Positions 26,050 to 33,452 of a DNA stretch of 64,000 nucleotides are shown piece by piece. This stretch comes from Winogradskyella pelagia (GTDB taxonomy: Bacteria; Bacteroidota; Bacteroidia; Flavobacteriales; Flavobacteriaceae), in contig NZ_JAGEVF010000001.1 in assembly GCF_017581965.1 (NCBI RefSeq), positions 434,001-498,000 on the forward strand, in the 5' to 3' direction. Each line of letters starts with the position of its first letter. The stretch's first letter is position 1. Under the pieces are notes generated by a model. That model was not told the origin of the DNA and did not search any database. It saw nothing but the letters and a program-made list of their open reading frames with translations. A program made the position numbers and the translations under genes.

Positions 26050-26310
26050 TTAGCAAAGCTTCACAGTCTTAACCTTAATTTGAAGACTTTTTCGATAAGC
26101 TTTAATACTTATTAAATCGTTGCTCTTTTTTCGGTTTATCTTAAGAGCTTTTGCTTTCATTTGCGTTGTAAGTGTTGCTTTTTTAGCTGCAGGCTGTTCT
26201 AACTTAGTTTCATTCTCTAGTTCGTTACCTAATGCGCTAGCTGTGGCATCTTGCCCAAAACTGAGAGCAGATACTGTTAAGAATACTATAATGGCACAAA
26301 CTTTTTTCAT
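26050..26310 (-). CDS. Small secreted protein, unknown
   Basis: The 86-residue protein has a clear signal peptide (MKKVCAIIVFLTVSALSFGQ, cleavage likely after FGQ). The short mature part is rich in Ala, Lys, Thr and Leu, turns basic after residue 45, and ends VKTVKLC. No domain is recognised. A convincing secretion signal and a strong terminator just downstream support a real gene. It is monocistronic and diverges from the aldehyde dehydrogenase gene. Confidence 0.6.
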   Translation of the reverse strand: MKKVCAIIVFLTVSALSFGQDATASALGNELENETKLEQPAAKKATLTTQMKAKALKINRKKSNDLISIKAYRKSLQIKVKTVKLC

Positions 26311-26425
26311 AATTAGAAGTCCTTTTTTTTAACTTCGAATCAAAGAAACAACCTATTCATTGTTTAAGTGATAACTTTTGGACGAAACAAGAGGATAAAT
26401 AGACAACTGACATGCCTTAGTTAAA

Positions 26426-26544
26426 AACATCGATGAAATGCACAAAATGCGCTGTTAGCCCTTTAAAATCGCTTTATTTCTACCTGAAAAATGTTAAAAT
26501 ATAAGCTAAATAGGGTGCTTTACGGATAACATCGATGAAATGCA
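26426..26544. repeat. Pair of 17-bp direct repeats upstream of the aldehyde dehydrogenase gene
   Basis: The 17-bp sequence AACATCGATGAAATGCA occurs exactly at 26426-26442 and again at 26528-26544, 102 bp apart, in the intergenic region between the small secreted protein and the aldehyde dehydrogenase. Both copies contain the palindrome ATCGAT. The second copy ends 40 bp before the dehydrogenase start. They look like paired operator sites, but the binding protein is unknown. No TAnnTTTG element is visible in this 274-bp gap. Confidence 0.6.
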
Positions 26545-26584
26545 GCAAAACACAAGCGATACAGGCAAATAGATTAAAACTACT

Positions 26585-27997
26585 ATGAAAGATTTTAAAG
26601 AAAACCCATATTACGACCTATTTTCAAAGCAAGAATCCAATAAGTACAATATTGGAAAGTCTAACTATAAAGAAAGGATTAAGAAACTGAATGCCTTGCA
26701 GATTGCCATTGAAAAGACATTTAGAAAAGACATACAAGAGGCTTTATTTAAAGATTTGGGCAAGCCTCGGGTTGAAAGTGAAATGACTGAAATCTATCAG
26801 ATAGTCAGTGATATTAAATATGTAAAAAAGCATTTACGGCTGTGGATGCGCAAGCAAAGAGTTAGTACACCCTTGTCTATGTTAGGAGCTAGCTCTTACT
26901 TTATATATGAGTCTAAAGGAGTGTGTTTAATTATTTCACCGTGGAATTTCCCGTTTAACTTAACTTTTGGGCCCTTAATTTCAGCAATTGCTGCTGGCAA
27001 TACTGCTATTATCAAGCCTTCCGAGATGACGCCATATTCATCAGCTTTAATGAAAAGTATCATAGAAACTGTTTTTAATGACGATGAGGTTGCACTTATA
27101 GAAGGCGAAGTTGAGGTTTCGACAGCCTTATTAGAATTACCTTTTAACCATGTTTTCTTTACAGGATCTCCACAAGTGGGTAAAATTGTAATGAAAGCTG
27201 CGGCCAAACATTTGGCATCAGTAACCTTGGAACTCGGAGGAAAATCTCCAACGCTTGTTGATAGTACTGCCAATATAGATTTAGCAGCAAAAAAGATTGT
27301 CTGGGGCAAATTTCTTAATTGTGGCCAAATTTGTGTGTCTCCAGACTATGTGCTTATTGATGAAACAGTAAAATCTCAGTTTATTGAAGCCTGTAAGAAA
27401 TGGATTGCCAAATATTATGGTAATCATCCAGCGTCGTCTCATTCTTATGGTAGAATTGTAACAAACAAACACTTTAAAAGGTTACGGGCTCACCTTGACA
27501 ACGCAAATCAACATGGTGCAGTAACAGAAATTGGTGGAATAAGTGAATCCCAGAGCAGGTATATTGCTCCAACGGTATTGTCTAATGTTACAGACGAAAC
27601 AAGTGTAATGCAAGAGGAAATATTTGGTCCGCTTTTGCCAATTGTAACTTACAGTAGTTTTGAAGACGCCATTACCTATATTAACTCCAAAGAACGTCCG
27701 CTAGCACTTTATATCTACAGCAAATCAAAAACCAATATTGATAGAATAATTAAAAACACTAGGGCAGGCGGTACATGTATCAACAATAATATAATCCATT
27801 ACGCTAACCATAACCTACCTTTTGGTGGTGTAAATAATAGTGGTATTGGTAAAAGCCATGGGTTTTACGGGTTTAAGGCCTTTTCAAACGAGCGGGCTGT
27901 GGTAAGGCAGCATACCTTTGGTATTACGGAGTTGTTGTTTCCACCTTATAATAAGTCAAAGGAGAACATGGCCAAATGGACTATAAAATGGTTTTAG
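26585..27997 (+). CDS. Aldehyde dehydrogenase, ALDH3-like (NAD(P)-dependent)
   Basis: The 470-residue enzyme oxidises aldehydes to carboxylic acids with NAD(P)+. ISPWNFPFNL (about 118-127), AIAAGNTAIIKPSE, FFTGSPQVGK (cofactor Rossmann region), TLELGGKSPTLVD (general-base Glu) and GKFLNCGQICVSPDYVL (the Cys of CGQICV-type motifs) are all present. EEIFGPLLPIVTY and NLPFGGVNNSGIGKSHG complete the pattern. The length and C-terminal hydrophobic or basic tail (MAKWTIKWF) suit the ALDH3 group, which often acts on medium- or long-chain aldehydes; the substrate is inferred only. Its last 31 bases recur near 35.6 kb. Paired direct repeats lie upstream. Confidence 0.92.
   Translation: MKDFKENPYYDLFSKQESNKYNIGKSNYKERIKKLNALQIAIEKTFRKDIQEALFKDLGKPRVESEMTEIYQIVSDIKYVKKHLRLWMRKQRVSTPLSMLGASSYFIYESKGVCLIISPWNFPFNLTFGPLISAIAAGNTAIIKPSEMTPYSSALMKSIIETVFNDDEVALIEGEVEVSTALLELPFNHVFFTGSPQVGKIVMKAAAKHLASVTLELGGKSPTLVDSTANIDLAAKKIVWGKFLNCGQICVSPDYVLIDETVKSQFIEACKKWIAKYYGNHPASSHSYGRIVTNKHFKRLRAHLDNANQHGAVTEIGGISESQSRYIAPTVLSNVTDETSVMQEEIFGPLLPIVTYSSFEDAITYINSKERPLALYIYSKSKTNIDRIIKNTRAGGTCINNNIIHYANHNLPFGGVNNSGIGKSHGFYGFKAFSNERAVVRQHTFGITELLFPPYNKSKENMAKWTIKWF
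27966..27996 (+). repeat. 31-bp direct repeat, left copy (3' end of the aldehyde dehydrogenase gene)
   Basis: This segment encodes the last residues MAKWTIKWF and recurs at 35630-35660 with 30 of 31 bases identical, in the same orientation. The two copies bracket the adhesin and two-component genes. The layout resembles site duplication at a gene 3' end, although no integrase gene lies between the copies. Confidence 0.75.
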
Positions 27998-28020
27998 ATT
28001 TCAATTAGAAATTTTTAAAA

Positions 28021-28815
28021 CTACCGTTTAATCAGTCTCTTGATAGATATTTTATTATTAACTTTAATTTTCAATAGATAAACACCAGCATCTAAGTTTC
28101 CAATATTTAAGGTTTTAATACCATTAAAGGTTGCAACGAGCTTACCATTAATGGTATATACCTTTACTTCATTAACTTCCAAAGGAGTATCTAAAGTCGT
28201 AATGTCTTTAGCAGGATTTGGGTAAAGGTCTAGGTCTTCTTGAAATAGTGTTGCATCATCAACATGTAGTACACTAAACATAAATGTGCCCTGTCCTGAG
28301 GCAATCCCGCCAAAATAGTCTTGAGTTGTTGTATTATCAATATTGGCATTATAGAAACTGTCTACCGTACCGCCTAAACCCAGGGCAATAGGATCAGAAT
28401 TACTCAGTATCTCTAGCTGACCAGAAGTTGGCATATTAGTAACATCAAAAGAAGTGATGATAATTTGTTGTCCAGAGGTATGTGATAATAGGGTTTGTCC
28501 TGGTGGAAGATTGATTAAAAACCCATCACGAGTACCATCTCCAAGACCATTTGCCGTAAGAACAGCAGCAGTCACCTCAGTAGAAGATAAATTTCGTCCA
28601 TTGAACTGGGTTAAATTGGAAACGTCTGCATTACCAGTAGGTAGCATTAGTGCAAAACCAATGTCTGAGATGTCTGTATTGCCAACAGAATCAAAATCTG
28701 GGATAGCAACCACTGAAAAATTGAAGTCCGAATTCTGTACTAGGGCAAACTCATAGCTTTGCGCACTTAGAACTGTAGTAAAAATTAGCGTAATAATTGT
28801 GTAAAAATGTTTCAT
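28021..28815 (-). CDS. Secreted protein with T9SS type A C-terminal sorting domain
   Basis: The 264-residue protein has a signal peptide (MKHFYTIITLIFTTVLSAQ). The central region is a beta-rich, cohesin-like extracellular domain (about 20-180). At the C-terminus is a type IX secretion sorting domain: DLYPNPAKDITTL, EVKVYTINGKLVATF, LDAGVYLLKI and a basic end (KRLIKR). Such domains take proteins across the outer membrane and onto the cell surface. The middle region contains PPGQTLLSHTSGQQIIITSFDV, as in cohesin-type or other adhesion modules, but no specific ligand can be named. It is the last gene of a three-gene surface-protein unit. Confidence 0.85.
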   Translation of the reverse strand: MKHFYTIITLIFTTVLSAQSYEFALVQNSDFNFSVVAIPDFDSVGNTDISDIGFALMLPTGNADVSNLTQFNGRNLSSTEVTAAVLTANGLGDGTRDGFLINLPPGQTLLSHTSGQQIIITSFDVTNMPTSGQLEILSNSDPIALGLGGTVDSFYNANIDNTTTQDYFGGIASGQGTFMFSVLHVDDATLFQEDLDLYPNPAKDITTLDTPLEVNEVKVYTINGKLVATFNGIKTLNIGNLDAGVYLLKIKVNNKISIKRLIKR

Positions 28816-28827
28816 GATATAATTATT

Positions 28828-29802
28828 TTAATTTGAAGGTGGAACTGTTGTTGAAATGGTGTAGGTTGGAAAGTTTAGAAAGTTTCCAGGATGATTTAGG
28901 ACATTATCCTTAATAAGGTTGCTATCGTTGGCGGTACCAGAGAATCGTGCAATGCCATCTAGGTTGACATCTTCAATGAGATAGCCTGTAGATGAAAACG
29001 TGATGAAATTGAGAAAGTTTGCAGTATCTGCTAAAATGTAATCTTTAATGGTATTGGCATCATTATTAGCGCCTGAAAATGTCACAGCATTATTGTCACC
29101 AGCATCACCTGTCCAAAGGGCTGTATCACCAGTAGATAAAACAGCTTGTGCATTGAGGCCAAAGGTGTTAAAAAGAGAATTTGTAAAATCTACAATAGTC
29201 GTTATATCCTCAGCCAATACAATGGGCAACTGACTCATGGCACCAAGATGATTTCGGTGTTTAATCACAACAAAGTGATCTTTAGGAGGTGCATTCATGT
29301 TTAAGGTAGAGATACCATCTACAGCAACCACATCACCATCGCGTTGCAACAACCCAGACTTACCATTTAGTAGCTTGGTATTATCGTTACTAGAACGCAG
29401 TTCTACCCAAACCCAATCCACTATGGCATCATTACCAGTTACCGAAAATACGGAAGCATCGCACGTGGCATTATCAGCATAAGGACTCGTTGTTGGTATA
29501 AGCCCTGCACTACGTAGGTCATCATTCATAAAGCCACCAGTATCTGGATTAAGAATAGGGCCTTGTAGATAGACTACAGGGTCTATTTTTAGCTTAAAAC
29601 TAGAGTTGATAAAACCTTCAGATACGGAAAGCGTAGGCATACTGTATTCTTGTACGTTAACTTCGCCTAAGGTGTACAGCATATTTACACCACCAGCAGA
29701 GGCAGATGCACCACCAGAATCTATGCTGAATTTTTCTATGGATTGGCCATAGTTAAAGAAGTTGTGAGCTATAATTATGAAAATTATAAAGTGTTTTTTC
29801 AT
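28828..29802 (-). CDS. Secreted flavobacterial surface protein with two dockerin-like repeats
   Basis: The 324-residue protein has a signal peptide (about 1-19, ending NYGQ). Its N-terminal segment FSIDSGGASASAGGVNMLYT is common in large flavobacterial surface (hemagglutinin-like) proteins. At the C-terminus, two copies of a calcium-loop-like unit occur: GDNNAVTFSGANNDANTIKD and, about 50 residues later, NLDGIARFSGTANDSNLIKD. Their spacing and the D/N-rich loop resemble dockerin repeats. It carries no T9SS sorting domain. It lies 12 bp upstream of a T9SS gene with a cohesin-like domain, so an interaction between the two is an attractive guess only. Confidence 0.7.
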   Translation of the reverse strand: MKKHFIIFIIIAHNFFNYGQSIEKFSIDSGGASASAGGVNMLYTLGEVNVQEYSMPTLSVSEGFINSSFKLKIDPVVYLQGPILNPDTGGFMNDDLRSAGLIPTTSPYADNATCDASVFSVTGNDAIVDWVWVELRSSNDNTKLLNGKSGLLQRDGDVVAVDGISTLNMNAPPKDHFVVIKHRNHLGAMSQLPIVLAEDITTIVDFTNSLFNTFGLNAQAVLSTGDTALWTGDAGDNNAVTFSGANNDANTIKDYILADTANFLNFITFSSTGYLIEDVNLDGIARFSGTANDSNLIKDNVLNHPGNFLNFPTYTISTTVPPSN

Positions 29803-29924
29803 GATTTTATGATATTAAGAGTAGTTTTTAGCTGTACCATTTTTAGTTCTTACCATATTATCCGATTTAATTAGTTTCTATTAAAAAAGCGTGTTAACCG
29901 AAATCGTTGTCGTAAAAAGTTGTA

Positions 29925-32573
29925 CTAGTCTATTTTCATGAGTATTAAAATATATTCTGTTCCAATATACTGGCTATCAGATATTTTGATACGAATCTTA
30001 TTTAGATTAGTATTTGCAAAACTATTTTCTAGGTTGACATATACTGAATTAGTATCTCCTGATGTATAATTGCCAGCAGTTGTATACCAATTGAGACCTT
30101 GAGCACCTCCAGTATTAGATTTGACCTTACAGCTTACTACATGAGTATTCTCCCAATTATAGCCTGTTGGGTAATCTATAATAGTGGTGCCTCCAGCATC
30201 ACCAACACCTGTTATTTTAATGACCTCTGATATAGCCGTCCCTGATGAACCAATAGTTGTTGTATTATTAATCGTTAAATCTCCAGGAATATCAACCTTT
30301 CCATTCTTTAAAACCGTCAAGGCATTTGATCGATTTGTATCATCCGTGCCGTTGCCAATTTCAAAAAGGGGATCTGATTCTATCCAACTATTAGCATTAC
30401 CATTTCCAATATTGTAGCGGCCTAGTGCAGCGCTACTAAAGGCTTGAGCTCTTGTAAAACGTCCTGCAGCAGTTGCGCTGCGGCCTGTGGCTTCTGTTGC
30501 ACTTCCCATAGCAATAGAACCAATGTTAGTGGCGGTTGTAGCACTACCTAAAGCAACTGAAGAGCCTCCTGATGCTGTTGTTTCGCGCCCTAATGAAATA
30601 GAATAATCACCGCTAGCATTTGCAGAACTACCCATGGCTACTGCAGCAATATTTGTAGCATTATTTTGATTTCCTATGGCTGTTGCATATAATGCTGAGG
30701 CCGTATTGTTTCTTCCAGTAGCAAATGAATAGGCTCCAGTGGCACCTTGTGTACTTGACGCCACAGTGCTATGGCTTAAATCTACAGCATTATTACCAAC
30801 ATTTCCATAATTGGCAGCATCTACTCCATTTAACCTCCAACCATTTCCATTACCTTCGTCTAGGGCTTCTAGACCGGAACTGCCCAAATTTAAATCTGCA
30901 TATTCTTTGGTAATTAATGCTTTATCATCGGTGATCTCAGATAGGTCAAAGCTAGGTGCGGTTATGGTACCGTTTTTAAATAGCGTTAGCGCATTAGAGC
31001 GATTGGAGTTAGATATGCCGTTTCCGATTTCGAAAAGTGGATCAGTTTCTACCCAATTGAAAGGATCTCCACCGCCAATATTGTAGCGCCCTATTGCTAA
31101 AGAGATAAAAGCTTCAGCGGTAGTTACAAATCCCATAGCAGTTGAATTGAAACCTGAGGCAGTTGTGGAAACCCCCATTGCTGTTGCGTAATTTCCTGAT
31201 GCTTCTGTGCTAGTTCCCATCGCGGTTGATGAAGTTCCTGATGCTCCTGTGCTACTTCCCATCGCGGTTGAATTAGATCCAGATGCTTCTGTGCTACTTC
31301 CCATCGCTCTTGAATTTGATCCAGATGCTACTGATCTATTTCCCATCGCGGTTGAATTAGATCCAGATGCTTCTGTCCTAAATCCCATTGCAGTTGCTCC
31401 AGAACCTGACGCTACCGTCTCACGTCCCATAGCAGTTGAGTTGTTCTCAGATGCTTCTGTGCCAAATCCTATTGTGAATGAATTAAAACCAGTTGCACCT
31501 TTTGTAGTTGAAGACAAATTGTTAAAACTTAAATCTATGGCAAAAGCACCGATATTACCATAATTGTTGGGGTCGCTACCCTTCAATCGCCAACCCGTAC
31601 CATTGCCTTCATCCAAAGCTTCAAGACCAGAACTGCCCAAATTTAAATCTGCATATTCTTTGGTAATTAATGTTTTATCATCTGTTATTTCAGAGATATC
31701 TAGACTTGGAGCGACAATGGTTCCATTTTTTAATATGGTTAAAGCATTAGAGCGATTTGAATTAGACGTACCATTACCAACTTCTAATAAGGGATCCGTG
31801 CCAACTACAGATTGTGGATCACCACCACCAACATTGTATTTACCAAGTGCTGTAGATTGTACGGATTCTGCTATGGTACCTTCTCCCATTGCTGTAGAAT
31901 AAATACCAGAAGCTGTAGTGCTTCTTCCTAAAGCGGTTGAATTATTCCCAGAAGCAATAGTGCTGAACCCTGTAGCTAATGAGGAATCGCCTGAGGCCTC
32001 AGTTCTATTACCCATAGCCGTAGAGTTTAAGCCTGTGGCACCATAGGTAGATGAAGTTGCGTTAGAAATGCTTAAATCTACAGCGTTTATACCTATGTTT
32101 CCATAATTATTGGGGTTTCGGTCTTTCAATCTCCAGCCCGTTTTACTATCCTCAGTTATCGTATTAAGCCCATTGACATTATTCGCAGTTTCGGCATTAA
32201 GCGCATAGGGTACTGTCATAAACCGAGTTGTACCAAGATCTACTAGGCCACTGCCAGTATCGATCTGTACATTTAAAAAATGTTCGGCACTCGCCCAATC
32301 TATGCTTGAAAAGTCACCTGAATCAACAGTGCCTTCACCAATGTTTAAAATTACGAGGCCGTTGGCATCTGTAGTTGGTGTATGGGTCTCTTGATAGACA
32401 TTGGTCTGAGTCACACCTTGTAGAATGGATAATTGGATTGTAATGGTTTCGTTAGCTACAACATTGCCCAAATTGTCTTTAATGATGGCTTTGTAGTTAA
32501 TACTGTTGTTTTGAGCGGTAAGTGATACGGTGCTAAAAAGTACAAGAACGAGGGAATAGAGATATGTTTTCAT
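29925..32573 (-). CDS. Large adhesin-like protein with YadA-type head repeats in three modules
   Basis: The 882-residue protein has a signal peptide (1-20). An N-terminal domain follows (about 21-135, with NNSINYKAIIKDNLGNVVAN), as found in tail-fibre-like Bacteroidota proteins. Three related modules begin with GWRL at about 146, 327 and 578. Each contains a YGNIG/VDLS segment, then many 14-residue repeats of the pattern GSNSTAMGSSTEAS, as in YadA/Hia trimeric head domains. A closing segment RYNIGGGDP-SNRSNALT-KNGT ends each. The C-terminal 100 residues form a beta-rich tip domain. Neither a YadA membrane anchor nor a T9SS domain is visible, so how it is displayed is unclear. It is the first of a three-gene unit. 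Confidence 0.8.
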   Translation of the reverse strand: MKTYLYSLVLVLFSTVSLTAQNNSINYKAIIKDNLGNVVANETITIQLSILQGVTQTNVYQETHTPTTDANGLVILNIGEGTVDSGDFSSIDWASAEHFLNVQIDTGSGLVDLGTTRFMTVPYALNAETANNVNGLNTITEDSKTGWRLKDRNPNNYGNIGINAVDLSISNATSSTYGATGLNSTAMGNRTEASGDSSLATGFSTIASGNNSTALGRSTTASGIYSTAMGEGTIAESVQSTALGKYNVGGGDPQSVVGTDPLLEVGNGTSNSNRSNALTILKNGTIVAPSLDISEITDDKTLITKEYADLNLGSSGLEALDEGNGTGWRLKGSDPNNYGNIGAFAIDLSFNNLSSTTKGATGFNSFTIGFGTEASENNSTAMGRETVASGSGATAMGFRTEASGSNSTAMGNRSVASGSNSRAMGSSTEASGSNSTAMGSSTGASGTSSTAMGTSTEASGNYATAMGVSTTASGFNSTAMGFVTTAEAFISLAIGRYNIGGGDPFNWVETDPLFEIGNGISNSNRSNALTLFKNGTITAPSFDLSEITDDKALITKEYADLNLGSSGLEALDEGNGNGWRLNGVDAANYGNVGNNAVDLSHSTVASSTQGATGAYSFATGRNNTASALYATAIGNQNNATNIAAVAMGSSANASGDYSISLGRETTASGGSSVALGSATTATNIGSIAMGSATEATGRSATAAGRFTRAQAFSSAALGRYNIGNGNANSWIESDPLFEIGNGTDDTNRSNALTVLKNGKVDIPGDLTINNTTTIGSSGTAISEVIKITGVGDAGGTTIIDYPTGYNWENTHVVSCKVKSNTGGAQGLNWYTTAGNYTSGDTNSVYVNLENSFANTNLNKIRIKISDSQYIGTEYILILMKID
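31130..31440 (-). repeat. 42-bp tandem repeats inside the adhesin gene
   Basis: The second head module is encoded by near-identical 42-bp units, each giving one 14-residue head repeat (pattern ASGSNSTAMGSSTE). Adjacent units differ by a few bases. The low divergence between neighbouring units suggests recent expansion or homogenisation, and repeat number may vary between strains. Confidence 0.8.
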
Positions 32574-32735
32574 GGATGTAGTAATTAATTTTTATTGACA
32601 TCTGAACTTCTAAAAAAGAGTCCTTTAGCCCAGAATGATATCATAAAATTAATGGCAATAGCCCATGAACATCTAATAAATGGGTGGGTACACTAATTAA
32701 ATTAGTGAACGGAATAAAAAAGGAAGTAAATGAAA

Positions 32736-33452
32736 TTACAGCAAATTGAGTTTTCTAATCAATTGCTCTTTATGCGATTTGCTGTAGGGGATTTTATGGT
32801 TTTTTATAAAGATATAACCATCGTGAATAGAGTCTATTTTGGAGAAGTTGATGATATAAGACCGATGTACTTTTAAGAATATGGAAGCAGGTAATTTTTC
32901 TTCTACTTTTTTTAAGGTATTGCTCAGTAAGTGCTTTTTTTCTGAAGTATATAGATTACAATAATTGTCGTAGGCTTCAAAAAACAGAATGCTACTTTGT
33001 TTTACTTTAATGAGTTCGCCCTTGTTCTTAATAAAGAAATCATCACTCTTTTCATTTACCGTGATATTAGATTTAGCGGTTTCATATTTATGGTAGGCCA
33101 ATTCTATATTGGCCATTAATGTGTTTTCATTAAATGGTTTTACAATATAGCCCGATGGATTTGTGGATTTAACACGCTCAAGCGTATTTTCATCAGAAAG
33201 CGAGGTCAGGAATATAAAGGGAATATCTAGTTTGTTTTTAAAATGATTTACGACATCTACACCATCCATATCGCCTTTAATCATAATATCAACAAGGACT
33301 AAATCTGGTTTTAGGTCTTCTATATCAAAGATGGCGTCTTTACCTCTGAGACTTATACCTGTAATGGTATGATTATCATTTTCCAAGATGGTTTTAATTG
33401 TCTCTGCAATTAATGGTTCATCCTCAACAATATGTATGTTTAGTCCTTTCAA
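32736..33452 (-). CDS. LytTR-family response regulator
   Basis: The 238-residue protein has an N-terminal receiver domain (about 1-120) with acidic pocket HIVEDEPLI, the phosphoacceptor Asp55 in LVLVDIMIKG, the Thr/Ser switch (FLTSLS) and Lys in IVKPFN. Its C-terminal LytTR DNA-binding domain (about 135-238) has FIKNKGELIKVKQSSILFFE, FLKVHRSYIINFSKIDSI and HKIPYSKSHKEQL. It overlaps the upstream histidine-kinase gene by 4 bp (ATGA type), so the two form a two-component system. LytTR regulators often control surface and adhesion genes, which suits the adjacent adhesin unit; direct control is an inference. Confidence 0.93.
   Translation of the reverse strand: MKGLNIHIVEDEPLIAETIKTILENDNHTITGISLRGKDAIFDIEDLKPDLVLVDIMIKGDMDGVDVVNHFKNKLDIPFIFLTSLSDENTLERVKSTNPSGYIVKPFNENTLMANIELAYHKYETAKSNITVNEKSDDFFIKNKGELIKVKQSSILFFEAYDNYCNLYTSEKKHLLSNTLKKVEEKLPASIFLKVHRSYIINFSKIDSIHDGYIFIKNHKIPYSKSHKEQLIRKLNLL

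Noticed and set aside
30184-31902. Long plus-strand reading frames opposite the adhesin gene
   Set aside because: They are mirror images of the 14-residue repeats; the translated products are low-complexity, without start context or promoter.
32691-32707. CACTAAT/ATTAGTG inverted repeat near the LytTR gene as a terminator or operator
   Set aside because: No T tract follows in either useful direction and no LytTR-type direct repeat is evident; too weak to annotate.
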